A DNA stretch of 39,281 nucleotides, taken from assembly GCF_014192105.1 (NCBI RefSeq), contig NZ_JACHXK010000036.1:1-39281 (forward strand), given 5' to 3'. Both the position numbers and the translations under genes were made by a program. Every line of letters starts with the position of its first letter. The first letter of the stretch is position 1. Below the pieces are notes generated by a model. It searched no databases. It was given only the letters and a program-made list of their open reading frames with translations, and was not told the origin of the DNA. Shown piece after piece: positions 33,165-39,281 of this stretch. This DNA comes from Paenibacillus phyllosphaerae. GTDB taxonomy: Bacteria; Bacillota; Bacilli; Paenibacillales; Paenibacillaceae.

Positions 33165-33200
33165 ACAAAGCTGCCCTGGTTATCCCAGTGGCAGCTTTGT
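33165..33200 (-). terminator. Hairpin downstream of the SET-domain gene
   Basis: ACAAAGCTGCC/GGCAGCTTTGT with an inner CTGG/CCAG. It lies 22 bases after the stop of the minus-strand gene. The T run is poor. The gap 33034-33164 shows no gene. Confidence 0.65.
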
Positions 33201-33222
33201 TCGAGTACGTATGGAAAACTAG

Positions 33223-33654
33223 TTATTTACCGTTCACTTCTTGCTGTTCGTCCTCGTCTTCTTCTTCATCTTCGTCTTGATCCTCGTTAAACCACAACGG
33301 ATCGTCATTATCGACCTCGCCATTATAGTTAATGAGTAACTCTTCCCCGGCTTTAATATCCTTATAAGCATAGAAATCGACCGTGTGCTGATCGAAATTC
33401 AACTCGTAGTAGGTATTCGGCTCGTAGGAGTGGTTGAAGAGCATGCCGTAGCCGAGCAGCAATGCGGAATGGTTCGCACCGTAATTGAAGGCGTAATCTG
33501 CCAGCAGCGTCTTCTCGATATGCTCATGCTGTTCATTCGGGTAAGGAATGACCGGCGCTTCATGGAACAGCGTACCTTGTGGAATATCCTGCTTGGCGAA
33601 TACGCCGCGGTTAAATTCGCCGTCGCTAAGCGGCGATTGTTTGACTTCGATCAT
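33223..33654 (-). CDS. SET domain protein with acidic tail
   Basis: 143 residues. SET motifs are in order: NRGVFAKQDIPQGTLF (start of the fold), GMLFNHSYEPNTYYE (NHS motif) and DIKAGEELLINYNGE (the GEEL-x-x-xY block that binds S-adenosylmethionine and lysine in eukaryotic relatives). The last ~25 residues are almost all Asp, Glu and Gln. AAGGTGA precedes the ATG. Bacterial SET proteins may methylate lysines or bind metals/nucleic acids; activity is not shown. It lies 60 bases downstream of the LysR gene on the same strand and is probably cotranscribed. Confidence 0.87.
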   Translation of the reverse strand: MIEVKQSPLSDGEFNRGVFAKQDIPQGTLFHEAPVIPYPNEQHEHIEKTLLADYAFNYGANHSALLLGYGMLFNHSYEPNTYYELNFDQHTVDFYAYKDIKAGEELLINYNGEVDNDDPLWFNEDQDEDEEEDEDEQQEVNGK

Positions 33655-33714
33655 GAATGTTGGTCACCTTTTATGTTTATAGTCTTACGTCATCATTATA
33701 CCGCAATCGCCCCG

Positions 33715-34608
33715 TTAAGAAAGCCCCGACAATTCCGCCTGGACGACGCGAATCCATTCCCGCGCTGCAAAAGACAAATATTTGTCCTTCCGCCAGACCA
33801 TCGACAGCTGCCAAGGAATGACCGGCTGCCGAATCGGGATGGCTGCGAATCGCCTGGGATCCAGCTGCTTGCTTATCCCTTCGGGCAACAGGGTAACGCC
33901 GTACTTCGCCGCGACCATCTCGGTCATGAAGTCCCACTGCGAGCTCTCGAGAACGATTCTCGGGGTGAAGCCCGCGCGTTGGCAATGCTCGATGATGAGA
34001 TGATGCAAGGTGAAATCATTGCGGAACATAATAAAAGCTTCCTGCTCAAGCTGCGCGAGCGATACGGATTCCAGCTGCGCGAGCGGATGCTGGACATGGA
34101 CGACCAGCTGCAAATTCTCGTGCATGCACGGTACGATATGGAACTGCTCCTCCTCCTTGACAGGGAGGATGACCATGCTGAAATCGAGGTCGCCGTGCAG
34201 CACGTCCTGCTCGAGGCTCTTGCCGCCTTGTTCGATGACGTGAAGCTGAATCTGCGGGTAGTTGGACAAGAACTTCTCGATAATCGAAGGGAGGAAATAA
34301 CCGCCGATCATCGGGGGAATCCCTAGCCGCAGCGTGCCCTTCTTGAGCGTGACGACCTCCTCGAGCTCGCTCGTCATATGCTCGACCGATTGGAGTACCT
34401 GCTTGGCCGAGCGCAGAATGGTCCAGCCGGCGTCCGTTAGCGCGATTTGTTTGGCCGAGCGGTCGATGAGCTGGACGCCGAGCTCTTCCTCCAGCAAGCG
34501 GACCATCTTAGATAGCGAAGGCTGCGTAATATGCAGCTGTCTTGCGGCTTGCGTGAAGCTGCCGGCTTCGGCGACAGCCGTAAAATAGTGCAATTGTTTC
34601 AAGTCCAT
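33715..34608 (-). CDS. LysR family transcriptional regulator
   Basis: 297 residues. The N-terminal winged helix is canonical: MDLKQLHYFTAVAEAGSFTQ, then AARQLHITQPSLSKMVRLLE. The rest is the two-lobed periplasmic-binding-like effector domain (GTLRLGIPPMIGGYFLP at ~90-106). The N-terminus is close to the CidR/YwbI branch, whose relatives sense acetate or carboxylates, but the usual cidAB partners are absent. It is divergent from an acyl-CoA thioesterase gene, with a LysR-type T-N11-A palindrome between them. Probable control of that gene and itself. Confidence 0.93.
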   Translation of the reverse strand: MDLKQLHYFTAVAEAGSFTQAARQLHITQPSLSKMVRLLEEELGVQLIDRSAKQIALTDAGWTILRSAKQVLQSVEHMTSELEEVVTLKKGTLRLGIPPMIGGYFLPSIIEKFLSNYPQIQLHVIEQGGKSLEQDVLHGDLDFSMVILPVKEEEQFHIVPCMHENLQLVVHVQHPLAQLESVSLAQLEQEAFIMFRNDFTLHHLIIEHCQRAGFTPRIVLESSQWDFMTEMVAAKYGVTLLPEGISKQLDPRRFAAIPIRQPVIPWQLSMVWRKDKYLSFAAREWIRVVQAELSGLS

Positions 34609-34663
34609 GACTCTTCTCCGTTGGTGTCAAGTATAGTGAAAAGGAATGAAACCTATGCGATAT

Positions 34664-34682
34664 ATGTATTTTACCTATACAT
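34664..34682. promoter_or_regulatory. LysR-type operator (T-N11-A palindrome)
   Basis: ATGTAT and ATACAT separated by seven bases, with an inner T-N11-A. It overlaps a weak plus-strand -35 (TTTACC, 34670-34675; -10 TAAACT at 34693-34698) in the 125-bp divergent gap. Confidence 0.6.
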
Positions 34683-34733
34683 GAGTCGCGTGTAAACTAA
34701 GCGTTACCCAACAACTTGAGAGAAGGTACAACA

Positions 34734-35351
34734 ATGAAAATGCTAAAAGAAATTATTGATATCCCCTTGTCGGTTAGATCCTCGTCCGACTCGTTAACGA
34801 TAAAAGACTCGATCGTCCTGCCCCCGGATACGAACCATCATGGAACGATTTTCGGCGGTAAGCTGATGGCCTATATCGACGATGTGGCGACGATCGCCGC
34901 GACGCGCCATGCCCGCCGCCCGGTCGTAACCGCGTCGACCGATTCGGTCGATTTCCTCCATCCGGTGAAGAAAGGCGATGCCGTCAGCCTGACCGCGTTC
35001 GTGACCTGGACGCACAAAACGTCCATGGAGGTGTTCGTCCGCGTCGTAACCGAGGATCTGTTGACCGGCCAGCGCAAGGTGTGCGCAACGTCCTTCCTTA
35101 CGTTCGTCGCGCTTGGCGATGATGACCGCCCGACTCTGGTGCCAGCAGTAGTGCCGGAGACCGACGAAGAGCGGCTGTTGTTCGAGACCGCGCCGGAGCG
35201 GAAGGAAGCACGGAAGATCCGCCGCCAGGAAAGCAAGCATTTTGCCAGCTATATGGGAACGGAATATGCCTTCCACGAATCGAAGCGGCATGCCAGAAGA
35301 GAGCAGAAACAAACTAGCGGCTACGAATTGGCATGGGATGCGGAATGGTAA
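34734..35351 (+). CDS. Acyl-CoA thioesterase, hotdog ACOT/YkhA type
   Basis: 205 residues: a hotdog domain of ~130 residues with PPDTNHHGTIFGGKLMAYIDDVA (Asn, His-His-Gly and the Asp pair), VVTASTDSVDFLHPVKKGD and a C-terminal basic/acidic extension (KEARKIRRQESKHF) unlike the short form. This is the acyl-CoA hydrolase group that includes B. subtilis YkhA and H. pylori VdlD. It cleaves fatty acyl-CoA in the cytosol. ATG 34734 follows AGAAGG; the earlier frame at 34716 has no site. Divergent from the LysR gene, its probable regulator. Confidence 0.9.
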   Translation: MKMLKEIIDIPLSVRSSSDSLTIKDSIVLPPDTNHHGTIFGGKLMAYIDDVATIAATRHARRPVVTASTDSVDFLHPVKKGDAVSLTAFVTWTHKTSMEVFVRVVTEDLLTGQRKVCATSFLTFVALGDDDRPTLVPAVVPETDEERLLFETAPERKEARKIRRQESKHFASYMGTEYAFHESKRHARREQKQTSGYELAWDAEW

Positions 35352-35414
35352 TCTAGAACAAGCCCAAAGACCTATATTACCCAGCCCGAACCGCCCTTGA
35401 ATCGGTAATATTGA

Positions 35415-35458
35415 CCCTTAAGCGACGAATTTCGCCGTTTAAGGGATTTATTTTTTTA
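35415..35458 (+). terminator. Terminator after the thioesterase gene
   Basis: CCCTTAA with TTAAGGG plus an inner CG pairing, followed by ATTTATTTTTTT. A second inverted pair (ATTACC/GGTAAT) lies just upstream. Confidence 0.75.
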
Positions 35459-35556
35459 TCTTGAATTTGTCGTTTCAAACGATTTTTGACTGGTGTATAT
35501 CCTAAGTGTCAAGCGATATTCATTGCAGGTCAAGATGACTAAAGGGAGAGATGAGA

Positions 35557-36081
35557 ATGATGGGTTTACGTTCAAAGGTTGGTATGGGTCTGCTGGCCAT
35601 GACGCTGCTGGTGCCGACAATGGCTTCCGCTGCAGAGGAGACAACGACGGATTCTTCCACTACGGTAGTCGTTAACGGTACTGAATTCCCGGCGGTCAAG
35701 AACATGACGATTACGATGTGGCTTGGCAGCATGGTGATGGACATTAACGGCGAGCGCACCGTGACGATGGACGTCGTTCCCGAGATCATCAACCAAATGA
35801 CCTATGTGCCGCTCAAATATTTCGCGGACGCGATCGGCGCAGAGCTGACTTGGAGCGAGAATGGCGTCTACACGACGCTGACGACGGATGAACTGACCGC
35901 TTCCTTCAAGCATGGCGATACGGTCATTATGGTGAATGGCGCAGAGGTAGAGCTTGGGGCTTACATAGGAGAAAAAGACGGACGCACCCTCGTGCCGATC
36001 CGCGCGCTCGGTTCCTTACTGGGCTGGACAATCGGATACGAGCTGGATGGCACGATCTACTTGACCAAAGCATTCAAATAA
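35557..36081 (+). CDS. Exported copper-amine-oxidase-like stalk-domain protein
   Basis: About 174 residues with a Sec signal peptide (MGLRSKVGMGLLAMTLLV, cleavage near ASAAEE). The mature part is one stalk domain: VVVNGTEFPAVK, NQMTYVPLKYFADAIGAELTWS and RTLVPIRALGSLLGWTIGYE. Same domain class as the C-terminus of the protein at 23195-24658. Three possible starts occur within nine bases (35551, 35557, 35560); GGGAG at 35544-35548 suits 35557. Probably secreted or wall-associated; partner unknown. Confidence 0.9.
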   Translation: MMGLRSKVGMGLLAMTLLVPTMASAAEETTTDSSTTVVVNGTEFPAVKNMTITMWLGSMVMDINGERTVTMDVVPEIINQMTYVPLKYFADAIGAELTWSENGVYTTLTTDELTASFKHGDTVIMVNGAEVELGAYIGEKDGRTLVPIRALGSLLGWTIGYELDGTIYLTKAFK

Positions 36082-36091
36082 GACATATCAG

Positions 36092-36122
36092 AAAGCGTCT
36101 GCTAATCGAGCAGGCGCTTTTG
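36092..36122 (+). terminator. Terminator after the stalk-domain gene
   Basis: AAAGCGTCTGC/GCAGGCGCTTT (one wobble) followed by a short T run. Confidence 0.85.
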
Positions 36123-36147
36123 TACATAGGGGCGATTGTCGTATAGT
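36120..36147 (+). promoter_or_regulatory. Promoter of the gene at 36180
   Basis: -35 TTGTAC, 16-bp spacer, -10 TATAGT (36142-36147). It starts in the T run of the preceding terminator. Confidence 0.45.
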
Positions 36148-36179
36148 AACTGTAGATACGTGGAGGAGGCGTTACACGG

Positions 36180-36779
36180 ATGAAGGTGAAGAACGAACAG
36201 CTTGAAGACCTGATCGTTAAGCTTCGTGCAAGGGAGGAAGCGGCGCCGCTTTCGCCTAAGCAGCCATGGCGTGAGGAACTCGACACGGACATTGCCGCAC
36301 TGGTATTGGCCGAGCCTCGCGGTACGCTGGCGATTGCGCTCAAATGCGGCCTGCATCTGCTCAATGACAGCATTGACCTTGCGCACGGCTATGCGCAACA
36401 GATCGAGCATGATGCGACAGGCGCATACTGGCACGGCATTATTCACCACATGGAGCATGACTACAGCAATGCAAAGTATTGGCTGTACGCTTCAGGCAAG
36501 CACGCGGCGTCCCGGCAGCTTGAGGAGCAAGCGTTCCGATGGCTGAAGGAAGAGAGCGACTGGACGTCTGCGGCGGAAGGCAAAGTGAAGGATGCGATCG
36601 AGGGCCTTGCGGCCGGTTCCCGATGGAACGCGCTGTTGTTCGTAGACGCCATTGCGCTGCAGGAGAGCGGTGTCGGCTCGGAGCAGACGTATCGGATTTT
36701 GCAGCATGTGCAGGGGATTGAAATCCAAGCGCTGTTCGACTACACGCTGGCAGCGGCGGTGCAAGCCGGTCAGGCGTAA
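36180..36779 (+). CDS. Conserved hypothetical cytosolic protein
   Basis: 199 residues, helical and without a membrane segment. The central HGIIHHMEHDYSNAKYWLYASG is a motif I have seen in helical-repeat-like hypothetical proteins across bacteria (an H-x-x-x-H-R-x-E-x-DY-x-NA-x-YW type pattern), but no function is assigned. GGAGG precedes the ATG. It lies before the MATE gene with a 140-bp gap that contains a -10-like TATAAT (36880-36885). Confidence 0.78.
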   Translation: MKVKNEQLEDLIVKLRAREEAAPLSPKQPWREELDTDIAALVLAEPRGTLAIALKCGLHLLNDSIDLAHGYAQQIEHDATGAYWHGIIHHMEHDYSNAKYWLYASGKHAASRQLEEQAFRWLKEESDWTSAAEGKVKDAIEGLAAGSRWNALLFVDAIALQESGVGSEQTYRILQHVQGIEIQALFDYTLAAAVQAGQA

Positions 36780-36919
36780 CTTAACGAGGCCTTTATAGAG
36801 GCTCCCGGCGACCTGAGAATCTTTAATTTCTATAGGATCGCCTATACTTTATGCGGTACAGGCATGGCGAATCGAGTGCTATAATGCCCATACGACATTG
36901 GTGCAAAGGACTCGAAGCC

Positions 36920-38287
36920 ATGACTTTACACTCCGCCAGGCAGCGTGAACGCATGCCGAATTTATTCGCCTTAACGTGGCCCATCTTCATTGAGCTGGCG
37001 CTGCATATGCTGATGGGTATCGTCGATACCTATATGCTAGGCCAATATGATGACAATGCGGTCGCGGCCGTCGGCGTCGTCAATCAGCTGAACAACACGA
37101 TGAACCTGCTGTTTACCGTTGTGGGGGCCGGCACGACAATTCTGATCGCCCGCAAGCTTGGAGCAGGCGACCGCAGCGGTGTGCCTCGTTTCGCTGCCTC
37201 GGCGCTCACGATGAATTTGGTCTTCGGCCTGCTCGTCAGTATTCTGCTGCTATCGACCGGACGACCCATCCTGCGCGTAATGGGGCTGCAGGACGAACTC
37301 ATGCCTTATGCGGTACCTTATTTGAACCTGACAGGCGGACTGATCTTCGTGCAGGCGCTGCTGCTTACCGCATCGGCAGGACTGAAGAGCCATGGTCTGA
37401 CGCGGCAAGTGATGCTTGTCTCCGTCTTCATGAACGTTATCCATGTACTCGGCAACTATATCGCGCTCCATGGGTTCTTAGGCATTCCGGTGTACGGCGT
37501 TCAAGGCGTAGCGGTATCAACCGTCTGTAGCCGCGCCGTCGGATTCATACTCATGTTGGTTCTGCTGCTGCGAGTGCTGGACCACAAGCCGGCATGGTCC
37601 GATTATATACGCCTTCGCGTGCAACATATGAAGGAACTGCTCGGGATCGGCATCCCGTCGGCCGGCGAACAGCTGTCCTATAACATATCGCAGCTCGTCA
37701 TTACCGGATTTATCGCGACGCTCGGCGTTACGGCGATGATTACGCGCGTGTACACGTTCCATATTATTTATCTCATTACGCTATTCTCGCTAGCGATCGC
37801 GCAAGGGACGCAAATTCTGGTCGCCCGGCTGATCGGTGCCCAGGACCGGGACGGCGCATACCGGGTCGGCTTCCGCAGCCTCGCGTTCGGCATTGGCATC
37901 AGCTTAATCATGGCCGGCTTCTACAATCTGATCGGCGGCATGCTGCTCGGGCTGTTCACCGATAATCAGGAGGTCATCGCGCTTGGGCGCAAACTGCTGT
38001 TGCTTGCGTTCCTGCTTGAGCCGGGCCGGGCGTTCAACTTAATTCTCATCAGCGCGCTTCGAGCGGCGGGAGACGTCCGGTATCCGGTATATGTCGGCAT
38101 CGTCTTCATGTGGGGTCTTGCGGTGCCTTCCGCGTATTTGTTCGGCATTCATCTCGATATGGGCTTGTACGGGATTCTGTCGGCCTTCGTCGTCGACGAG
38201 TGGGTACGGGGGATCCTGATGGCGTACCGTTGGCGCAAGCGGAAGTGGGCGGCGCTTCAGCAGACGGGGGTTCCCGCTGCGAGTTAA
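36920..38287 (+). CDS. MATE family multidrug/cation efflux protein
   Basis: 455 residues with 12 membrane helices in two similar halves. MATE marks are FALTWPIFIELALHMLMGIVDTYMLGQY (start of half 1), GAGTTILIARKLGAGDR, and GIGIPSAGEQLSYNISQLVI with AIAQGTQILVARLIGAQDRDGA (half 2). These transporters use Na+ or H+ to expel drugs or toxins. ATG 36920 is chosen because AAAGGA lies 9 bases upstream; an earlier frame at 36851 has none. A lone gene followed by a P-loop protein 34 bases later. Confidence 0.93.
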   Translation: MTLHSARQRERMPNLFALTWPIFIELALHMLMGIVDTYMLGQYDDNAVAAVGVVNQLNNTMNLLFTVVGAGTTILIARKLGAGDRSGVPRFAASALTMNLVFGLLVSILLLSTGRPILRVMGLQDELMPYAVPYLNLTGGLIFVQALLLTASAGLKSHGLTRQVMLVSVFMNVIHVLGNYIALHGFLGIPVYGVQGVAVSTVCSRAVGFILMLVLLLRVLDHKPAWSDYIRLRVQHMKELLGIGIPSAGEQLSYNISQLVITGFIATLGVTAMITRVYTFHIIYLITLFSLAIAQGTQILVARLIGAQDRDGAYRVGFRSLAFGIGISLIMAGFYNLIGGMLLGLFTDNQEVIALGRKLLLLAFLLEPGRAFNLILISALRAAGDVRYPVYVGIVFMWGLAVPSAYLFGIHLDMGLYGILSAFVVDEWVRGILMAYRWRKRKWAALQQTGVPAAS

Positions 38288-38321
38288 TATGTTTGTTTTT
38301 CTGTAGGGAGTCAATCGAGGC

Positions 38322-38858
38322 ATGTCCAAAATCCTAATTATCGGTATCGTAGCCAGCGGCAAAACGACGTTGGCCAGAGAATTGTCCGCGAAGCTGAATA
38401 TCCCGTGGCATGAACTAGATTCCATCGTGCATCCTCAAACGTCATCCGGACGAACGAAGCGCACAGCGGATGAGCAAGTTGAGGTTCTAGCGGATCTCGA
38501 TCGTCAGGGACCTTGGATCTTCGAAGGCACGGATCGGGAGTCATACCAATGCTTATATGCGATGGCCGATACCGTCATTTTCCTAGACCCTCCCTTATGG
38601 AAGCGGAGGATCCGGATCTTCACCCGTTTCGTGAAGCAGAATCTGGGGATGGAGAGCTGTCATTACACACCGGACTTATCCATGTTAAAAATGATGTACA
38701 AGTGGACGCGCGACTTCGAGCAAAATCGCAGCCGATTCGAGGCCAAACTATCCCATTACGAAGCGAAGCTGATCCGGTTGAAGGATAACCGTCAGCTGAA
38801 AGAGGTTCTAGTTCAAATAAGTTTGAACTCGGCAAACGTACGGCAGCAGCTCACATAA
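38322..38858 (+). CDS. P-loop NTPase, adenylate-kinase-like
   Basis: 178 residues. Walker A GIVASGKTT at residues 8-16 (G-x4-GKT type) is followed by ELSAKLNIPWHELDSI, a lid-like RRIRIFTRFVKQ segment and helices to the end. It resembles small kinases of the FlaR/topology-modulation or shikimate-kinase-like superfamily; the substrate is unknown. The start has GGGAG at moderate distance. It probably shares transcripts with the MATE gene. It ends at a terminator just before structured-element copy 2. Confidence 0.85.
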   Translation: MSKILIIGIVASGKTTLARELSAKLNIPWHELDSIVHPQTSSGRTKRTADEQVEVLADLDRQGPWIFEGTDRESYQCLYAMADTVIFLDPPLWKRRIRIFTRFVKQNLGMESCHYTPDLSMLKMMYKWTRDFEQNRSRFEAKLSHYEAKLIRLKDNRQLKEVLVQISLNSANVRQQLT

Positions 38859-38864
38859 ATAAGA

Positions 38865-38905
38865 AACGACCACCAACGGCATGAGCCCGTGGTGGTCGTT
38901 TGTCT
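38865..38905 (+). terminator. Intrinsic terminator after the P-loop gene
   Basis: AACGACCACC/GGTGGTCGTT with inner ACGG/CCGT, followed by TTGTCTT. The structured element begins 14 bases later. Confidence 0.88.
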
Positions 38906-38918
38906 TCATAAGAAGAAA

Positions 38919-39189
38919 GTCAGCGTGTCCACAAAGTGGACGTCAAGCGAGAGTCAGCTCATAAGCCGCCATATGCTCAAACGCGCCAGGTCATCTCCCC
39001 AAGGCAAAACGTAACGAACGAAGCTCGAACGGAGAGCTTTGTCCCCGCGGCGGTTGCCACAAGCAATGCGCCACGGGGACAAAAGCGGGCCAAGCTCGAC
39101 AGGACACATCGAAGACGGCCGCGTAACGAGTCGCGCTAATTACGGGTGTCCAGAGGGCGGTTGCCCTCTGGTTCCCCTCCAATGGAGGG
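38919..39189 (+). repeat. Dispersed structured element, copy 2
   Basis: 271 bp sharing the blocks and hairpins of copy 1 (9071-9357) in the same order. Pairings are GTCCAC/GTGGAC (38927-38941), AAGCTC/GAGCTT, TTTGTCCCCG (39038-39047) with CGGGGACAAA (39074-39083), inner GTTGC/GCAAT, CCAGAGGGC (39150-39158) with GCCCTCTGG (39163-39171) and CCCTCC-AAT-GGAGGG. The tail repeats of copy 1 are absent. Nothing recognisable lies between 39190 and the window end. Confidence 0.75.
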
Positions 39190-39281
39190 CAATGCTGTCA
39201 GGTTAAGCTTTACAGGCTTCTGCGCTTCTTAATTGAGTAGCTATTCCCATCCGGTTGTTTCTTCCTAGGGAAGGAACGACC

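Noticed and set aside
33385..34326. 313-codon plus-strand frame across the SET and LysR genes
   Set aside because: It spans two well-supported minus-strand genes and their gap, with no ribosome site or recognisable domain.

Overview
The window looks like chromosomal DNA from a spore-forming, moderately high-GC Bacillales bacterium, most likely Paenibacillus or a close relative such as Cohnella. The evidence is Gram-positive Shine-Dalgarno sites with frequent TTG and GTG starts, large tRNA arrays encoding CCA, a BceRS-BceAB antimicrobial-peptide module, two KinB-like sporulation kinases, copper-amine-oxidase stalk-domain exported proteins, and a ZTP riboswitch before folD. Species cannot be fixed from sequence alone.

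Layout: 1-942 is the end of a ten-tRNA operon, cut at its first base pairs by the window edge. An MFS transporter gene (1011-2168) separates it from a second, six-tRNA operon (2329-2880) that repeats four of the same tRNAs. Next come an AraC regulator, a secreted transglutaminase-like protein, a membrane metallophosphoesterase, and a fumC-thioesterase-nitroreductase run (2981-9065). At 9071-9474 lies a non-coding structured element, beside a SgrR-type regulator and a DUF4173 membrane protein. The region 13052-17611 is a complete Bce module: ABC transporter on the plus strand, sensor and response regulator convergent on the minus strand. A regulator-ABC exporter operon follows (17800-20692), then a minus-strand operon of a small ribbon-helix-helix protein and a second DnaN-like sliding clamp (20728-22228).

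From 22443 to 29872 are an esterase, an RCC1/stalk exported protein, a DUF4031 protein, riboswitch-controlled folD, a 53-residue small protein with its own promoter and terminator, a glyoxalase-fold protein, and a kinase-acetyltransferase-glutamate racemase run. A second KinB-like kinase (29922-31208) has two Spo0A-box-like sites in its upstream region. The rest holds an acetyltransferase, a DRE-TIM aldolase, a SET-domain protein, a LysR regulator divergent from an acyl-CoA thioesterase, a stalk-domain protein, a conserved hypothetical, a MATE efflux protein and a small P-loop kinase-like protein.

The least explained signal is the element at 9071-9357 and again at 38919-39189. The two copies share conserved blocks and several hairpins. 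Where the sequences differ, paired changes preserve the stems, which points to selection on RNA (or single-stranded DNA) structure. Both copies sit on the same strand just after an intrinsic terminator. I suggest a mobile non-coding RNA, possibly related to HEARO/IscB omega-RNA, but cannot confirm the family here.
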